Shown piece after piece: positions 31,776 through 41,153 of a DNA stretch of 64,000 nt. The translations under genes were made by a program, and so were the position numbers. This DNA is from Cystobacter fuscus (GTDB lineage: Bacteria; Myxococcota; Myxococcia; Myxococcales; Myxococcaceae), in contig NZ_CP022098.1 of the NCBI RefSeq assembly GCF_002305875.1, positions 2,170,001-2,234,000 on the forward strand, read 5' to 3'. Each line of letters starts with the position of its first letter. The first letter of the stretch is position 1. A model generated the notes under the pieces. The model made no database searches. It was not told the DNA's origin and was given only the letters and a program-made list of their open reading frames with translations.

Positions 31776-33680
31776 ATGACCATCGCCATCGTCCTGGGTG
31801 CCGTGCTGGTGGCCCTCGTGTTGTTCTCCCTGGAGGCGATTCCCATCGAGGTGACGTCGCTGTCCATCGTGTGTCTGCTGGCGCTCACGGGAGTCCTGAC
31901 GCCCGAGCAGGCCTTCGCGGGCTTCAGCAACGACACCGTGGTCTTCATCTTCACCCTGCTGGCGATGACGCAGGGGCTGGCGAGCACGGGGGTGGTGCTG
32001 CTGGTGGGGCAGCGGCTGTCCTTCTTCGCGCGCTTTGGCCACCAGACGTTCGTGCTGGCGATGATGGGGGCGGTGGCGGTGTTCTCCTCCTTCGTGTCCA
32101 ACACGGTGACGACGGCGGCCTTCCTGCCGGTGGCCATCGGGGCGGCGCATCGCGCCAGGGTGCCCAAGAGCAAGGTGCTGCTGCCCATGGCCTATGCCTC
32201 CATGCTGGGGGGCATGGTGTTGCTCTACGGCACCTCCACCAACCTGGTGGTCTCCGCGGCCCTGCCCCGCCTGGGGCTCGCGCCGCTCGGGGTGACGGAG
32301 CTGGCGCCCGTGGGCCTGCCGCTGGCGGTGGTCGGCATCCTGCTCGTGGTGCTGCTGGGGCCGCTGCTCCTGCCGGCGCGCGAGGGCGAGGGCTCCTCGG
32401 CGGACTGGAACCTGCGCGACTACCTCACCGAGGCGATGCTGCCCTCGGACTCCCCCTACCTGGGCCAGAGCCTGGCGGACATCACCACGGGGCTCGGGCT
32501 GCGCGTCATCGGGCTCAGCCGCGCGGGACAGTCGCTGCCGGCGCTCCCGGCCTACCAGCTCGTGGGCGACGAGCGGCTCATCATCGAGGGCAAGCGCGAG
32601 GACATCCTCCGGGTGAAGGACCTGAAGGGCATCGAGCTGCGGCCGGACGTGAGGCTGTCGGACACGGAGCTGCGCCCCCAGGACAGCATCCTGGTGGAGG
32701 CGACGGTGTCCCCGGACAGCCCGCTCGTGGGCCACAGCCTCAAGGAGACGCACTTCCTCGAGCGCTATGGCCTGGTGGCGCTGGCGCTGCACCGCCGGCC
32801 CGTCATCCAGCGGCTCACCAAGTTGCAGTTGCTGGGCCGGCGCGTGGGCGGGCACTCGTTGTCCACCCTGGAGCTGTCGGCGGGGGACGTGCTGATGCTG
32901 TGGGGGGCGCGCGAGCGGGTGAAGGAGCTGACGGACGGCGCCCAGCTGCTCGTGCTGGGGGACGTGGAGTACCAGCCGCCCCGCCATGCCAAGGCCCTCC
33001 TGGCCGTGTCGCTGTTCCTCGGGGCGCTGGTGCTGGGCTCGCTCGAGGTGGTGCCGCTGGCGGTGGCGGGCCTCGCCGGGATGTTGGCGATGATCGCCAC
33101 CGGGTGCGTGGACGCGGGCCGGGCCTTCCGGGTGGACTGGCGGGTGGTGCTGCTCATCGGCTGCATGATGGCGCTGGGCGTGGCCATGGAGACGAGCGGG
33201 GCGGGGCGCTTCCTCGGCGAGCACGCGGCGCGGCTCGGGGCCTATGGGGGCCCGCGCCTGGTGATGCTCGTGATGATGGTGCTCACCATCGTGCTGTCGG
33301 CCCCCATGAGCAACCAGGCCGCGGCCCTGGTGGTGCTGCCGGTGGCCGTGAGCGCCGCGGCGAAGCTGGGGGTGGATCCCCGGCCCTTCGCCATGGGGGT
33401 GACGCTCGCGGCGAGCTGCTCCTTCATCACCCCGCTCGAGCCGAGCTGCGTGCTCGTGTACGGCCCCGGCCACTACCGCTTCACGGACTTCTTCCGGCTC
33501 GGCACGCCGCTGACGGCCGTGCTGCTCGCCCTGCTCGTGGTGCTGGTGCCCATGCGCTGGCCCTTCCAGGGCAAGGGCACCCCGGCGGCCGCCGTGCGCG
33601 CGACGGGCCCACGCGGGGTGGAGCCCGAGGCGCCGGGAGCCGCCCCCGCGGAGGGGAGTCCCGGGCTCAACCGCAGGTGA
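31776..33680 (+). CDS. SLC13 family permease with central TrkA-C domains
   Basis: 634-residue inner-membrane transporter of the DASS/SLC13 type. N-terminal membrane helices include NTVTTAAFLPVAI and the YGTSTNLVVSAAL signature. A cytoplasmic middle part (about 200-410) contains two TrkA-C/RCK-C-like modules (YLGQSLADITTGLGLRVIGL, then LVGHSLKETHFLERYG). C-terminal helices follow with the SAPMSNQAAALVVLPVAVS repeat. Such proteins move dicarboxylates or inorganic anions with sodium; the substrate cannot be told. The start is ambiguous: ATG 31776 gives a helix at once, while GTG 31698 adds 26 polar residues; neither has a good ribosome site. Confidence 0.86.
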   Translation: MTIAIVLGAVLVALVLFSLEAIPIEVTSLSIVCLLALTGVLTPEQAFAGFSNDTVVFIFTLLAMTQGLASTGVVLLVGQRLSFFARFGHQTFVLAMMGAVAVFSSFVSNTVTTAAFLPVAIGAAHRARVPKSKVLLPMAYASMLGGMVLLYGTSTNLVVSAALPRLGLAPLGVTELAPVGLPLAVVGILLVVLLGPLLLPAREGEGSSADWNLRDYLTEAMLPSDSPYLGQSLADITTGLGLRVIGLSRAGQSLPALPAYQLVGDERLIIEGKREDILRVKDLKGIELRPDVRLSDTELRPQDSILVEATVSPDSPLVGHSLKETHFLERYGLVALALHRRPVIQRLTKLQLLGRRVGGHSLSTLELSAGDVLMLWGARERVKELTDGAQLLVLGDVEYQPPRHAKALLAVSLFLGALVLGSLEVVPLAVAGLAGMLAMIATGCVDAGRAFRVDWRVVLLIGCMMALGVAMETSGAGRFLGEHAARLGAYGGPRLVMLVMMVLTIVLSAPMSNQAAALVVLPVAVSAAAKLGVDPRPFAMGVTLAASCSFITPLEPSCVLVYGPGHYRFTDFFRLGTPLTAVLLALLVVLVPMRWPFQGKGTPAAAVRATGPRGVEPEAPGAAPAEGSPGLNRR

Positions 33681-35676
33681 GCCAGCGGCAGGTGCCCGAC
33701 AGGCACTCCCGGCCTTCCGCGCACAGGGCGCCCTTGGCCTTCTTGTTCTGGCACACGCCGGTGTTGAGGCCCCAGCCGCAGTACTGCTGCGCGCCGCAGT
33801 CGTTGTCGCCGTCGCAGATGCAGGTGCCGGTGATGGCGCCGCACTCCATGGAGGTGCACTTGGCGCTCACGCACTCCTCGTTGAAGCGGCACGTCTCGCC
33901 GAGCACCTTGGAGGCGGGCGAGTAGGCCTTGCCGCACACCTGGGGGTACTGCGCCTCGCGGGTGGCCTTGTCCACGTAGGGCGCCACGCCGCTGGTGTCG
34001 ATGTCCGCCGCGGCGTCCGCCATGCCCGCGCGGGTGGACTGGGCGCGCTCCCACATGCGCAGGAAGCTCTCCGTGGAGCCCTCGAGGCCCGTGGTGTTGG
34101 CGCCCAGTTGCTTGAGGTCGCGCAGCAGGTCCGGCAAGAGGCCCACGTGGGCCAGGCCGTACTGGTCGAAGTCGGTGCCCAGGCGCGCGGGCCCGGACAG
34201 GCGCTGCTGGGCGGCCTGCGCATCCGCCTCGGCCTTGAAGCCGGCCGAGCACGCGCCATAGGAGCCGAAGCGCGGCCGGGTCTGCTGGATGAAGCCGTTG
34301 AAGTCCGCGCCGAACGCCATGGGCACCTTCAGCCCCTGCCGGCCGAACTCGTATGCCTGGGCGAAGGAGCGGCTGGAGCCCTGGCAGTTGTTGGCGATGG
34401 AGGTGCGCGTGTACGTGCGCGTCTCGTCATGCGCGGTGCGCAGGCCGAACATGCCGCCGCTCTGGCGCAGGGCGCGCACGATGTTGGCGGGCGTCGTCTT
34501 CTCCGTGGCGGCCAGCTCCGGGTTCATCACCTCGCGGAAGTGCCCGTGGGAGACGTAGATGGGGTAGTACGTGTTGGCCTGGGTGAGGGCGAGCGTGTCC
34601 TGCACGCTGCGCTCGGACATGTGGGCGATGTCGATGAGCATCCCCTTGGCCATCATCTCGCGCACCAGCGCCTTGCCGTCCTCCGTCAGGCCCTTGGTGT
34701 TGCGGCAGTTGGCATCCACGTCGAAGCCCAGCGTGAAGCCGTTGGCGGTGGCACCACAGTCGGTGTCGATGTGGCAGTTCTCCAGGAACTGCGCCACCTG
34801 GAAGATGGCGTTGTGCAGCGCCGGGCCGCCAAAGCGGTTGTCCAGTTGGTGCACGGGCTGCAGCGAGCGCACGCCCAGGCCGTAGAAGCGGTTGAGCTCC
34901 GAGCGCCAGTCCTTGTCGCCGAACAGCTTGCTCACCTCGATGGAGAGCACCAGGGCCAGCTTGCCCGAGGCGATGATCTGCCGGGCGTGCGCGGGCGACA
35001 GGGCGATCTCCGCCCAGTCCGTGCGCGCGTCGAAGTCCTTGGCCATTTGAATCTGCACCTCGACGTCCGCCATCTCGTCGCAGGGGCGGTTGAGGTTGGC
35101 GTAGGGCAGGGCGCTGCACAGGAAGCCATTGCTCACCAGCGACACCGTCACCAGCGACAGGCCGCCCGTGTGCGCCTGCTTCAGCCATCCTTCCCACGCC
35201 TGCTGGTGGGCGATGGTGTCCCAGCGCGGCCACTGCGTGTTCACGTTCTTGCGCCCGAGGTGCAGGCCGGTGTCCCCTTCCGTGCCCTCGATCTTCCCGA
35301 TGAACTCGGACGCCGCCGCTCCGCCCACGCCGAACAGCGACGACAAGAGGGGCACGCCGCTCAGGTCCACGCTGCCCGAGTTGGGGCACAGGTTGAGCAT
35401 GTTGCTCAAATCCATGCGCACCCGGGCATGGTCGCTCTCGGGCGCTCCGCCATCACAGCTCGTGAGCGTGCCGGTGTAGCTGCCGTGGAACCAGCCGCCG
35501 CCGAAGGCCTCCTCGGCGAACATGTGGTGGTGCAGCTCGGCGAAGCCGGGCGCCGCCAGGGGCTGCTGGGCCGGGGCGGCCACGGGCTCGGACGCCTCTT
35601 CCGGTGATTCCATCACCGGGTTGCAGGCCTGCAATAACAGCAGTGACGACAACAGGGTCAGCGGGTGTCTGGACAT
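33667..35676 (-). CDS. membrane dipeptidase (M19)-like lipoprotein with Cys-rich C-terminus
   Basis: 669-residue secreted lipoprotein: signal LTLLSSLLLLQAC with lipidated Cys18. An amidohydrolase-fold domain like renal dipeptidase (M19) follows; metal-site candidates are AELHHHMF, DIAHMSERS, YVSHGHFRE and GADFNGF. The last 80 residues form a Cys-rich module (CRFNEECVSAKC, CDGDNDCGAQQYCGW, CAEGRECLSGTC) like the Dickkopf-type modules of myxobacterial surface proteins. The ATG at 35676 has a GGAGA site. Its 3' end overlaps the SLC13 gene by 14 nt in convergent orientation. It is longer than typical M19 enzymes (350-400), so activity is unproven. Confidence 0.82.
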   Translation of the reverse strand: MSRHPLTLLSSLLLLQACNPVMESPEEASEPVAAPAQQPLAAPGFAELHHHMFAEEAFGGGWFHGSYTGTLTSCDGGAPESDHARVRMDLSNMLNLCPNSGSVDLSGVPLLSSLFGVGGAAASEFIGKIEGTEGDTGLHLGRKNVNTQWPRWDTIAHQQAWEGWLKQAHTGGLSLVTVSLVSNGFLCSALPYANLNRPCDEMADVEVQIQMAKDFDARTDWAEIALSPAHARQIIASGKLALVLSIEVSKLFGDKDWRSELNRFYGLGVRSLQPVHQLDNRFGGPALHNAIFQVAQFLENCHIDTDCGATANGFTLGFDVDANCRNTKGLTEDGKALVREMMAKGMLIDIAHMSERSVQDTLALTQANTYYPIYVSHGHFREVMNPELAATEKTTPANIVRALRQSGGMFGLRTAHDETRTYTRTSIANNCQGSSRSFAQAYEFGRQGLKVPMAFGADFNGFIQQTRPRFGSYGACSAGFKAEADAQAAQQRLSGPARLGTDFDQYGLAHVGLLPDLLRDLKQLGANTTGLEGSTESFLRMWERAQSTRAGMADAAADIDTSGVAPYVDKATREAQYPQVCGKAYSPASKVLGETCRFNEECVSAKCTSMECGAITGTCICDGDNDCGAQQYCGWGLNTGVCQNKKAKGALCAEGRECLSGTCRWLTCG

Positions 35677-35782
35677 GATGGGCTTCTCCAATCTCGATGG
35701 GAGAGCCGCATCTCATGCCCTTTTTTTCAGCAAATCAAGGAAGGGCGGTTATTTCCGCCAGTACTGGAAGGCTGGGGGAGGG

Positions 35783-35809
35783 GGGCGGAACGCGGGAGGC
35801 GTTCCGCCC
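35783..35809 (-). terminator. strong hairpin after the aldehyde oxidoreductase operon
   Basis: GGGCGGAACGC (35783-35793) / GCGTTCCGCCC (35799-35809), an 11-bp perfect stem with a 5-nt loop, starting 7 nt past the stop of the molybdenum subunit. A smaller stem GGCGG / CCGCC lies at 35744-35759. No T-run. Confidence 0.7.
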
Positions 35810-35816
35810 GACCTCC

Positions 35817-38033
35817 TTAGAGCAGCTTGTCCAGGGTGATGGGCAGCTCGCGGATGCGCTTGCCGGTGGCGTGGAAGACGGCGTTGGCCACGGCGGCGGC
35901 GACGCCCGTGGTGGCGATCTCACCAATGCCCTTGATGCCCAGGGGATTGACGAACTTGTCCTCCTCCTCGATGAACTGCACGTCGATGTTGGGCACGTCG
36001 GCGTGCACGGGGACGTGGTAGTCGGCCAGGTCCGCCGTCATCACCCGCCCGTTGCGGGGGTCGCGCAGGGTCTCCTCGGTGAGCGCCATGCCCAGGCCGA
36101 AGATGACGCCGCCGCTGATCTGGCTGCGCGCCGTCTTGGCGTTGAGGATGCGGCCGGCGGCCATGGTGGAGACGATGCGGCTGACGCGGGCGGTGCCCAG
36201 CGCCTCGTCCACGCGCACCTCGATGAAGTGGGCACCGAAGGCGTGGCTGCTGTACTTCTTCTCCTCCTCCTTGGGAGCCGCCTCGCCCTTGCCCTCCACG
36301 TGGGGCAACTGCTGGCGCGTGAGGAGCTGCGCGTACGTCTCGCCCTTGGACTTGTCCTTGCGCGAGAAGAGCCGACCGTCCTCGGTGAGGACGTCCTTCT
36401 CCGCCAGGCCGTGCAGGGGCGAGGCCTTGTCCGCCACGGCGAGCTTCACCAGCTGCTCACGCACCGAGGCGGCCGCGCCCTGGACGGCGGGCGAGGCGGT
36501 GGCGGTGCTCATGGAGCCGCCCGCGAGGGGGCCGAGCGGCAGGATGCTGTCGCCCATCTCCATGCGGACCTTCTGGTGGGACATGCCGAGCGCGTCGGCG
36601 GCCACCTGGGTGAGCACGGTGTAGGCGCCGGTGCCCAGGTCCGAGCCGCCGCACTGCACCACCGCGGTGCCGTCCGGGAGCACGCGCGCCAGGGCGGCGG
36701 CCTGGCCGCGCATGGCGGGGAAGGTGGCGGTGGCCATGCCCCAGCCGATGAGCTTGTCGCCCTCGCGCAGGGAGCGCGGCGCGAGCGGCCGCTTCTTCCA
36801 GCCGAAGCGCTCGGCACCCACGCGGTAGCACTCCAGCAGGGACTTGCTGGACCAGGGGCGGCCGTGCTCCGGGTCCTTGTCCGCGTGGTTGATGCGGCGC
36901 AGCTCCAGCGGATCCATCTTGAGCTGGTGCGCCAACTCGTCCAGGGCGCTCTCCAGCGCGAAGGTACCGGGGGCCTCGCCCGGGGCGCGCATGAAGGTGG
37001 GTGTGGACGTGCTCAGCCGCACCACCTGCTGGGAGGTGGTCACGTTGGGGCACGCGTAGAGCATGCCGCTCACGGCGGTGAACGTCTCGGCGAAGGAGTC
37101 CTGCTCGGACAGCTCCGAGAAGCCCGTGTGCCGCAGGGCGGTGAGCTGGCCCTTGGGGCTGGCCGCCAGCTCCACCTTCTGCACCGTCGTGGGCCGGTAG
37201 CCCACCAGGGAGCCCACCTGCTGACGCGTGAGCACGACCTTCACCGGACGGCCCACTTCCTTCGCCGCGAGGATGCTCAGCACGACGTGGGACCAGGGCA
37301 GTGCCTTGCACCCGAAGCCTCCGCCCACGAAGGGCGAGCGCACGCGGATGTTCTCCTGCGGCATGGCCAGCAGCATGGAGAGGAACTGCCGCATGAAGTG
37401 CACGCCCTGGTTGGCGTCGTACAGGGTGAGGTGCTGGGCGTCGTCCCACACCGCGACGGTGGCGTGGGGCTCCATCGGGTGGTGCGTCTCGGCGGGGGTG
37501 ACGTAGGTGGCTTCCACGTGCACCGGGCCGGCCTTGAGCCCGGCCTCCACGTCGCCGCGCGTGTGCCCGGGCGGGGGGCCGCCGAAGATGCCCGGGGCGG
37601 GCTGCGCGTTGGCCCGCGCCTTCTCCAGGTCGAGGATGGCGGGCTTCTCCACGTAGGTGGTCTGCACGAGCGAGGCGGCGTACGTGGCGCGCTCGAACGT
37701 GTCGGCCACGACCAGCGCGATGGGCTGGCCGTTGTAGAGCACCTCGCTGTCCTGCATGACGGCGAGCTTGGGCAGCATGGGGATGGCGCTGTACTGCGCC
37801 AGCCCCCCGGGCTTGGGCATGTTGCGGGGGGTGAGCACCTTGAGCACGCCCGGGGCCTTCTCCGCCTCGGCCGTCTGCATGCGCAGCACGCTGCCGCGCG
37901 GCACCGTGCTCTGCACGATGGCGGCGTAGACCATGCCTTCCGGGTGGTTCTCTGCGGCGTAGGTGGCCTTGCCGGTGACCTTGAGCCTGCCGTCCACCCG
38001 GTCCACGGGGTTGCCAATCAGCTTGCCGTTCAT
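35817..38033 (-). CDS. xanthine dehydrogenase family molybdopterin-binding subunit (PaoC-like)
   Basis: 738-residue large subunit of a three-subunit molybdenum hydroxylase, closest in layout to the periplasmic aldehyde oxidoreductase PaoABC. Typical blocks are GKATYAAENHPEGMVYAAIV, HHPMEPHATVAVW, SPFVGGGFGCK, FMRAPGEAPGTFALES and a C-terminal VNPLGIKGIGEIATTGVAAAVANAVFHATG with the catalytic Glu in GIGE. The ATG overlaps the stop of the FAD subunit (ATGA). It would oxidise aldehydes or N-heterocycles using a Mo cofactor; the substrate is not predictable. Confidence 0.93.
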   Translation of the reverse strand: MNGKLIGNPVDRVDGRLKVTGKATYAAENHPEGMVYAAIVQSTVPRGSVLRMQTAEAEKAPGVLKVLTPRNMPKPGGLAQYSAIPMLPKLAVMQDSEVLYNGQPIALVVADTFERATYAASLVQTTYVEKPAILDLEKARANAQPAPGIFGGPPPGHTRGDVEAGLKAGPVHVEATYVTPAETHHPMEPHATVAVWDDAQHLTLYDANQGVHFMRQFLSMLLAMPQENIRVRSPFVGGGFGCKALPWSHVVLSILAAKEVGRPVKVVLTRQQVGSLVGYRPTTVQKVELAASPKGQLTALRHTGFSELSEQDSFAETFTAVSGMLYACPNVTTSQQVVRLSTSTPTFMRAPGEAPGTFALESALDELAHQLKMDPLELRRINHADKDPEHGRPWSSKSLLECYRVGAERFGWKKRPLAPRSLREGDKLIGWGMATATFPAMRGQAAALARVLPDGTAVVQCGGSDLGTGAYTVLTQVAADALGMSHQKVRMEMGDSILPLGPLAGGSMSTATASPAVQGAAASVREQLVKLAVADKASPLHGLAEKDVLTEDGRLFSRKDKSKGETYAQLLTRQQLPHVEGKGEAAPKEEEKKYSSHAFGAHFIEVRVDEALGTARVSRIVSTMAAGRILNAKTARSQISGGVIFGLGMALTEETLRDPRNGRVMTADLADYHVPVHADVPNIDVQFIEEEDKFVNPLGIKGIGEIATTGVAAAVANAVFHATGKRIRELPITLDKLL

Positions 38034-39016
38034 GAGCGACCTCCCAACACTGTCAGGGCACGCACGACGAGCCGCCGCGCCAGTTCGACCTTGAAACCGT
38101 TGTGCTCGCGCGGCTGGGCGCCCTCGAGCGCCGCCGCGGCCGCCGCCTGGAACACCTCGGGCGAGGGGGCCTGACCGACGAGCTTCGCCTCGGCGGCGGG
38201 CACGCGCCAGGGCTTGGTGCCCACGCCTCCGAGCGCGAGCCGGGCCTGCTCGATGCGGCCGTTCTTCACCTCCAGCGCCGCGGCCACCGAGGCCAGGGCG
38301 AAGGCGTACGAAGCGCGGTCACGCACCTTGATGTAGAGCGACTGCTTCGCGGCGGGCAGCGCGGGCACGTCCACCGAGAGAATCAGCTCCCCGTGCTCGA
38401 GCACCGTCTCGCGCTGGGGCGTGGTGCCGGGCAGGAGGTGGAAGTCGGTGAAGGGGATGGAGCGCTCGCCCTTGTCGCCCTTCACGCGCACGGTGGCGCC
38501 CAGGGCCGCGAGCGCCACGGCCATGTCCGAGGGGTGGGTGGCGATGCACGCCTCGCTGACACCCAGCACCGCATGGCCGCGGTTGATGCCCTCGAGCGCC
38601 GAGCAGCCCGTGCCGGGCTCGCGCTTGTTGCAGCGGGTGGAGGTGTCGCGGAAGTACGAACAGCGGGTGCGCTGCATGACGTTGCCGCCCACCGTGGCCA
38701 TGTTGCGCAACTGCGCCGAGGCGCCCGCGAGCAGGGCCTGGGACAGCAGCGGGTAGCGCTCCTTGACGAGCGGATGGAAGGCCACGTCGCTGTTGCGCGC
38801 GAGCGCGCCCAGCCGCAGGCCTCCATCGGGCAGCTCCTCCACCTGGGCGAGCGGCAGCTTGCGCACGTCCACGAGGACGGCGGGCTTCTCCACGCCCAAC
38901 TTCATCAAGTCCAGCAGGGTCGTTCCGCCCGCGAGGAAGGTGGCCTCGGGGGTGCGACGCACCCGCTCCGCGCCGGAGCTCAGCTCCTGCGCCTGCTCAT
39001 ATTGAAAGGGATTCAT
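38030..39016 (-). CDS. xanthine dehydrogenase family FAD-binding subunit (PaoB-like)
   Basis: 328-residue CO-dehydrogenase-flavoprotein-type subunit that passes electrons between the iron-sulfur and acceptor sites. FAD-binding blocks FLAGGTTLLDLMKLGV and ATVGGNVMQRTRCSYFRD are clear. The following CNKREPGTGCSALEG holds the extra Cys pair found in PaoB-type subunits that bind a [4Fe-4S] cluster. The ATG at 39016 lies 17 nt after the iron-sulfur gene; its stop overlaps the next start. Middle gene of the operon. Confidence 0.93.
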   Translation of the reverse strand: MNPFQYEQAQELSSGAERVRRTPEATFLAGGTTLLDLMKLGVEKPAVLVDVRKLPLAQVEELPDGGLRLGALARNSDVAFHPLVKERYPLLSQALLAGASAQLRNMATVGGNVMQRTRCSYFRDTSTRCNKREPGTGCSALEGINRGHAVLGVSEACIATHPSDMAVALAALGATVRVKGDKGERSIPFTDFHLLPGTTPQRETVLEHGELILSVDVPALPAAKQSLYIKVRDRASYAFALASVAAALEVKNGRIEQARLALGGVGTKPWRVPAAEAKLVGQAPSPEVFQAAAAAALEGAQPREHNGFKVELARRLVVRALTVLGGRS

Positions 39017-39032
39017 GCGCGAGACCTGGAGG

Positions 39033-39713
39033 CTACTGTTTGGCGTTCTGCCGCACCTGCTGGATGGCGGCGATGATGTTGGGGTAGGCGCTGCACCGGC
39101 AGATGTTTCCGCTCATCGCCTCGCGCACGTCGTCGTCCGCGGGCCCGCAGGGCTCGGACATGAGGCCCACGGCGCTCATGATCTGTCCCGGCGTGCAGTA
39201 GCCGCACTGCAGCGCGTCACAGGTGAGGAAGGCCTCCTGCATCGGGTGCAGCTTGTCGCCCTCGGCCAGGCCCTCCACGGTGCGCACCTCGGCGCCCTGG
39301 TTCATGACGGCGAGCGACAGACAGCTCAGCTCGCGCCGGCCGTTCACCAGCACCGTGCACGCGCCGCACTGGCCGTGGTCACAGCCCTTCTTGGTGCCGG
39401 TCATGTCCAGGCGCTCACGCAGCGCGTCCAGCAGGCTGGTGCGCGTGTCCACCTTCACCGTCCGGGGCTGGCCGTTGAGGGTGAACGACACGTCCACGTC
39501 ACCGGTGGCCGGGGGCGAGGAAGGAGTACCGGGAGGGGTGGGGGTGTCGGGGGTGGACGGGGTATGGCTGCAACCGTCCAACAACAGGGCTCCGCCGACG
39601 GTCACGGTAGCGGTGGCGATGAACTCCCGGCGGGTGGCGCCCTCCGTGCTCTCGGAGGTGGGGGTCTCCGGACGTGTGGAAGCGTCCGGAGAGGTGTTCT
39701 TCGGGTCCGTCAT
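39033..39713 (-). CDS. 2Fe-2S subunit of periplasmic aldehyde oxidoreductase (PaoA-like)
   Basis: 226-residue ferredoxin-like subunit. A Tat signal TRREFIATATVTVGGALLL is followed by a lipobox-like LLDGC and a Pro/Thr-rich linker. The plant-type [2Fe-2S] motif CDHGQCGACTV and the second cluster motif CGYCTPGQ...CRCSAYPNI follow. The Tat signal implies export of the whole folded complex with its unsignalled partner subunits. The ATG at 39713 has a GGAGC site; an in-frame start 11 codons upstream is possible. First gene of the operon. Confidence 0.92.
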   Translation of the reverse strand: MTDPKNTSPDASTRPETPTSESTEGATRREFIATATVTVGGALLLDGCSHTPSTPDTPTPPGTPSSPPATGDVDVSFTLNGQPRTVKVDTRTSLLDALRERLDMTGTKKGCDHGQCGACTVLVNGRRELSCLSLAVMNQGAEVRTVEGLAEGDKLHPMQEAFLTCDALQCGYCTPGQIMSAVGLMSEPCGPADDDVREAMSGNICRCSAYPNIIAAIQQVRQNAKQ

Positions 39714-39773
39714 TGCTGCTCCATTTCGGAAGACAACGGCCCGCACGCTAACGCGAAGAACGCGCGCGCGCCC

Positions 39774-41039
39774 CTACTTCTCTTGGACCGCGGAGCGCGT
39801 CATGACATGGCGTGAAGTGGCCGTGGATGCGCGGTCCGTCAAGCCGGAAAGGATCTCGTGGAGCACCGTCAGCAGCACCACGCATCCGAGGATCTGCCAC
39901 CCGATGACCCAGAGGCCGAAGCGCGCCCCGAGCAGGCCCGCGAGACTCGGCAGGACGGCGATCCCCAGCGTCGCGGCGCTTACCTGGAAGCCCACCGCGT
40001 GAGCAGCCGCGTCCTGGCCCACCCTTCGGGGGGTCTCGGACATGAGGGCTGGAAAAATGGAGGAGATCGAGAATCCCAGCAGGCCCAACCCGAGCGCGGG
40101 AGGCAGTGAGGGAAGGGCGAAGAGGAGCGCGCCCACGACGGCCAGCGCGGTGCTCAGCCGCAGCAGCCGCACGGGGCCGATGCGCTCGATGACGAAGCCG
40201 AGCGAGATGCGTCCGGCGAGCAGGCATCCCCAGAAGATGCTGACCCAGGTGCCCGCCTCCGCCGTGCCCAGGCCGCGCTCCTCGGTGAGGATCGTGTAGC
40301 TCCACTGGCCCGCGCTGACCTCGATGCCCGTGTAGACGAAGAAGATGAGGATTTGCAACCACACCGCGGGGCGGCGCAGGGCCTCGAGGGCTCCCACCGT
40401 GGGCGTCACGTCACCCGCCCCGCCCGACTCGTTGGAGGTGGAGGCGGAGCCCCCGGGGGCTCCGTCCCATTGCCGGCGCATCAGCACGAAGGACAGCGCG
40501 AGGGTGCCCAGCAGCGCGGCGATGACGGCATAGCCCGCGCGCCACCCCGCGTCGCGCGCGAGCAGCGCCGTGGTGAGCACGGGACCCAGGGCCGCGCCGG
40601 TGCTGTAGGCCGCGTGCAGCCAGTTCATGTGGCGCGCGCCGAAGTGCTGGGCGGCGTAGGTGTTGAGCCCGGCGTCGATGGCGCCCGAGCCGAAGCCGAT
40701 GACACCAGAGGCCATCAGGAACAGGGGGAAGTAGGGAAGGGTGGCGTAGCCGGTGATGCCGAGCGTGACGAGCACGGTGCTGGCCACCAGCAGCAGGCCG
40801 ACCCCGAGCGCGCGCATGAGCCGGCCCACGAGCAGGCCCGAGACGAAGTAGGAGGCCGCCCCCGTGGCGAGGATGATGCCCATGCCCGCCTGGGGCAGCT
40901 CGAAGGTGTGGCGGATGGAGGGCCAGGAGACGCCGAGCACGGCGTCGGGCAGCCCGAGGCTCACGAAGGCCAGGTACGCGAGCGCGAGGAGGAGCGGGCG
41001 GGGAGGAGCGGGCGGATAGGACGTGGTCGGGGCACTCAT
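39774..41039 (-). CDS. MFS transporter
   Basis: 421-residue major facilitator with about 12 hydrophobic segments. It opens LLLALAYLAFVSLGLPDAVLGVSWPSIR, the form typical of the FucP/YbjJ-like sugar or drug MFS group. GRLMRALGVG (loop 2-3 motif region) and GFGSGAIDAGLNTYAAQHF follow. The second half begins VWLQILIFFVYTGIEVSAGQWSYT. The ATG at 41039 is chosen from homologue layout; 17 codons further upstream are open. It lies 60 nt upstream of the aldehyde oxidoreductase operon in the same direction. Substrate unknown. Confidence 0.87.
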   Translation of the reverse strand: MSAPTTSYPPAPPRPLLLALAYLAFVSLGLPDAVLGVSWPSIRHTFELPQAGMGIILATGAASYFVSGLLVGRLMRALGVGLLLVASTVLVTLGITGYATLPYFPLFLMASGVIGFGSGAIDAGLNTYAAQHFGARHMNWLHAAYSTGAALGPVLTTALLARDAGWRAGYAVIAALLGTLALSFVLMRRQWDGAPGGSASTSNESGGAGDVTPTVGALEALRRPAVWLQILIFFVYTGIEVSAGQWSYTILTEERGLGTAEAGTWVSIFWGCLLAGRISLGFVIERIGPVRLLRLSTALAVVGALLFALPSLPPALGLGLLGFSISSIFPALMSETPRRVGQDAAAHAVGFQVSAATLGIAVLPSLAGLLGARFGLWVIGWQILGCVVLLTVLHEILSGLTDRASTATSRHVMTRSAVQEK

Positions 41040-41153
41040 GGGCGGCGCGATGTATACGCGCCCTGGAATCGCCGTCCCAGACCCGTTCACCGGTGGGGCG
41101 CGGGACCCGGGGGAATAATGATGAACAGGGTGACACTCTGGCGTCGCGTCGGG

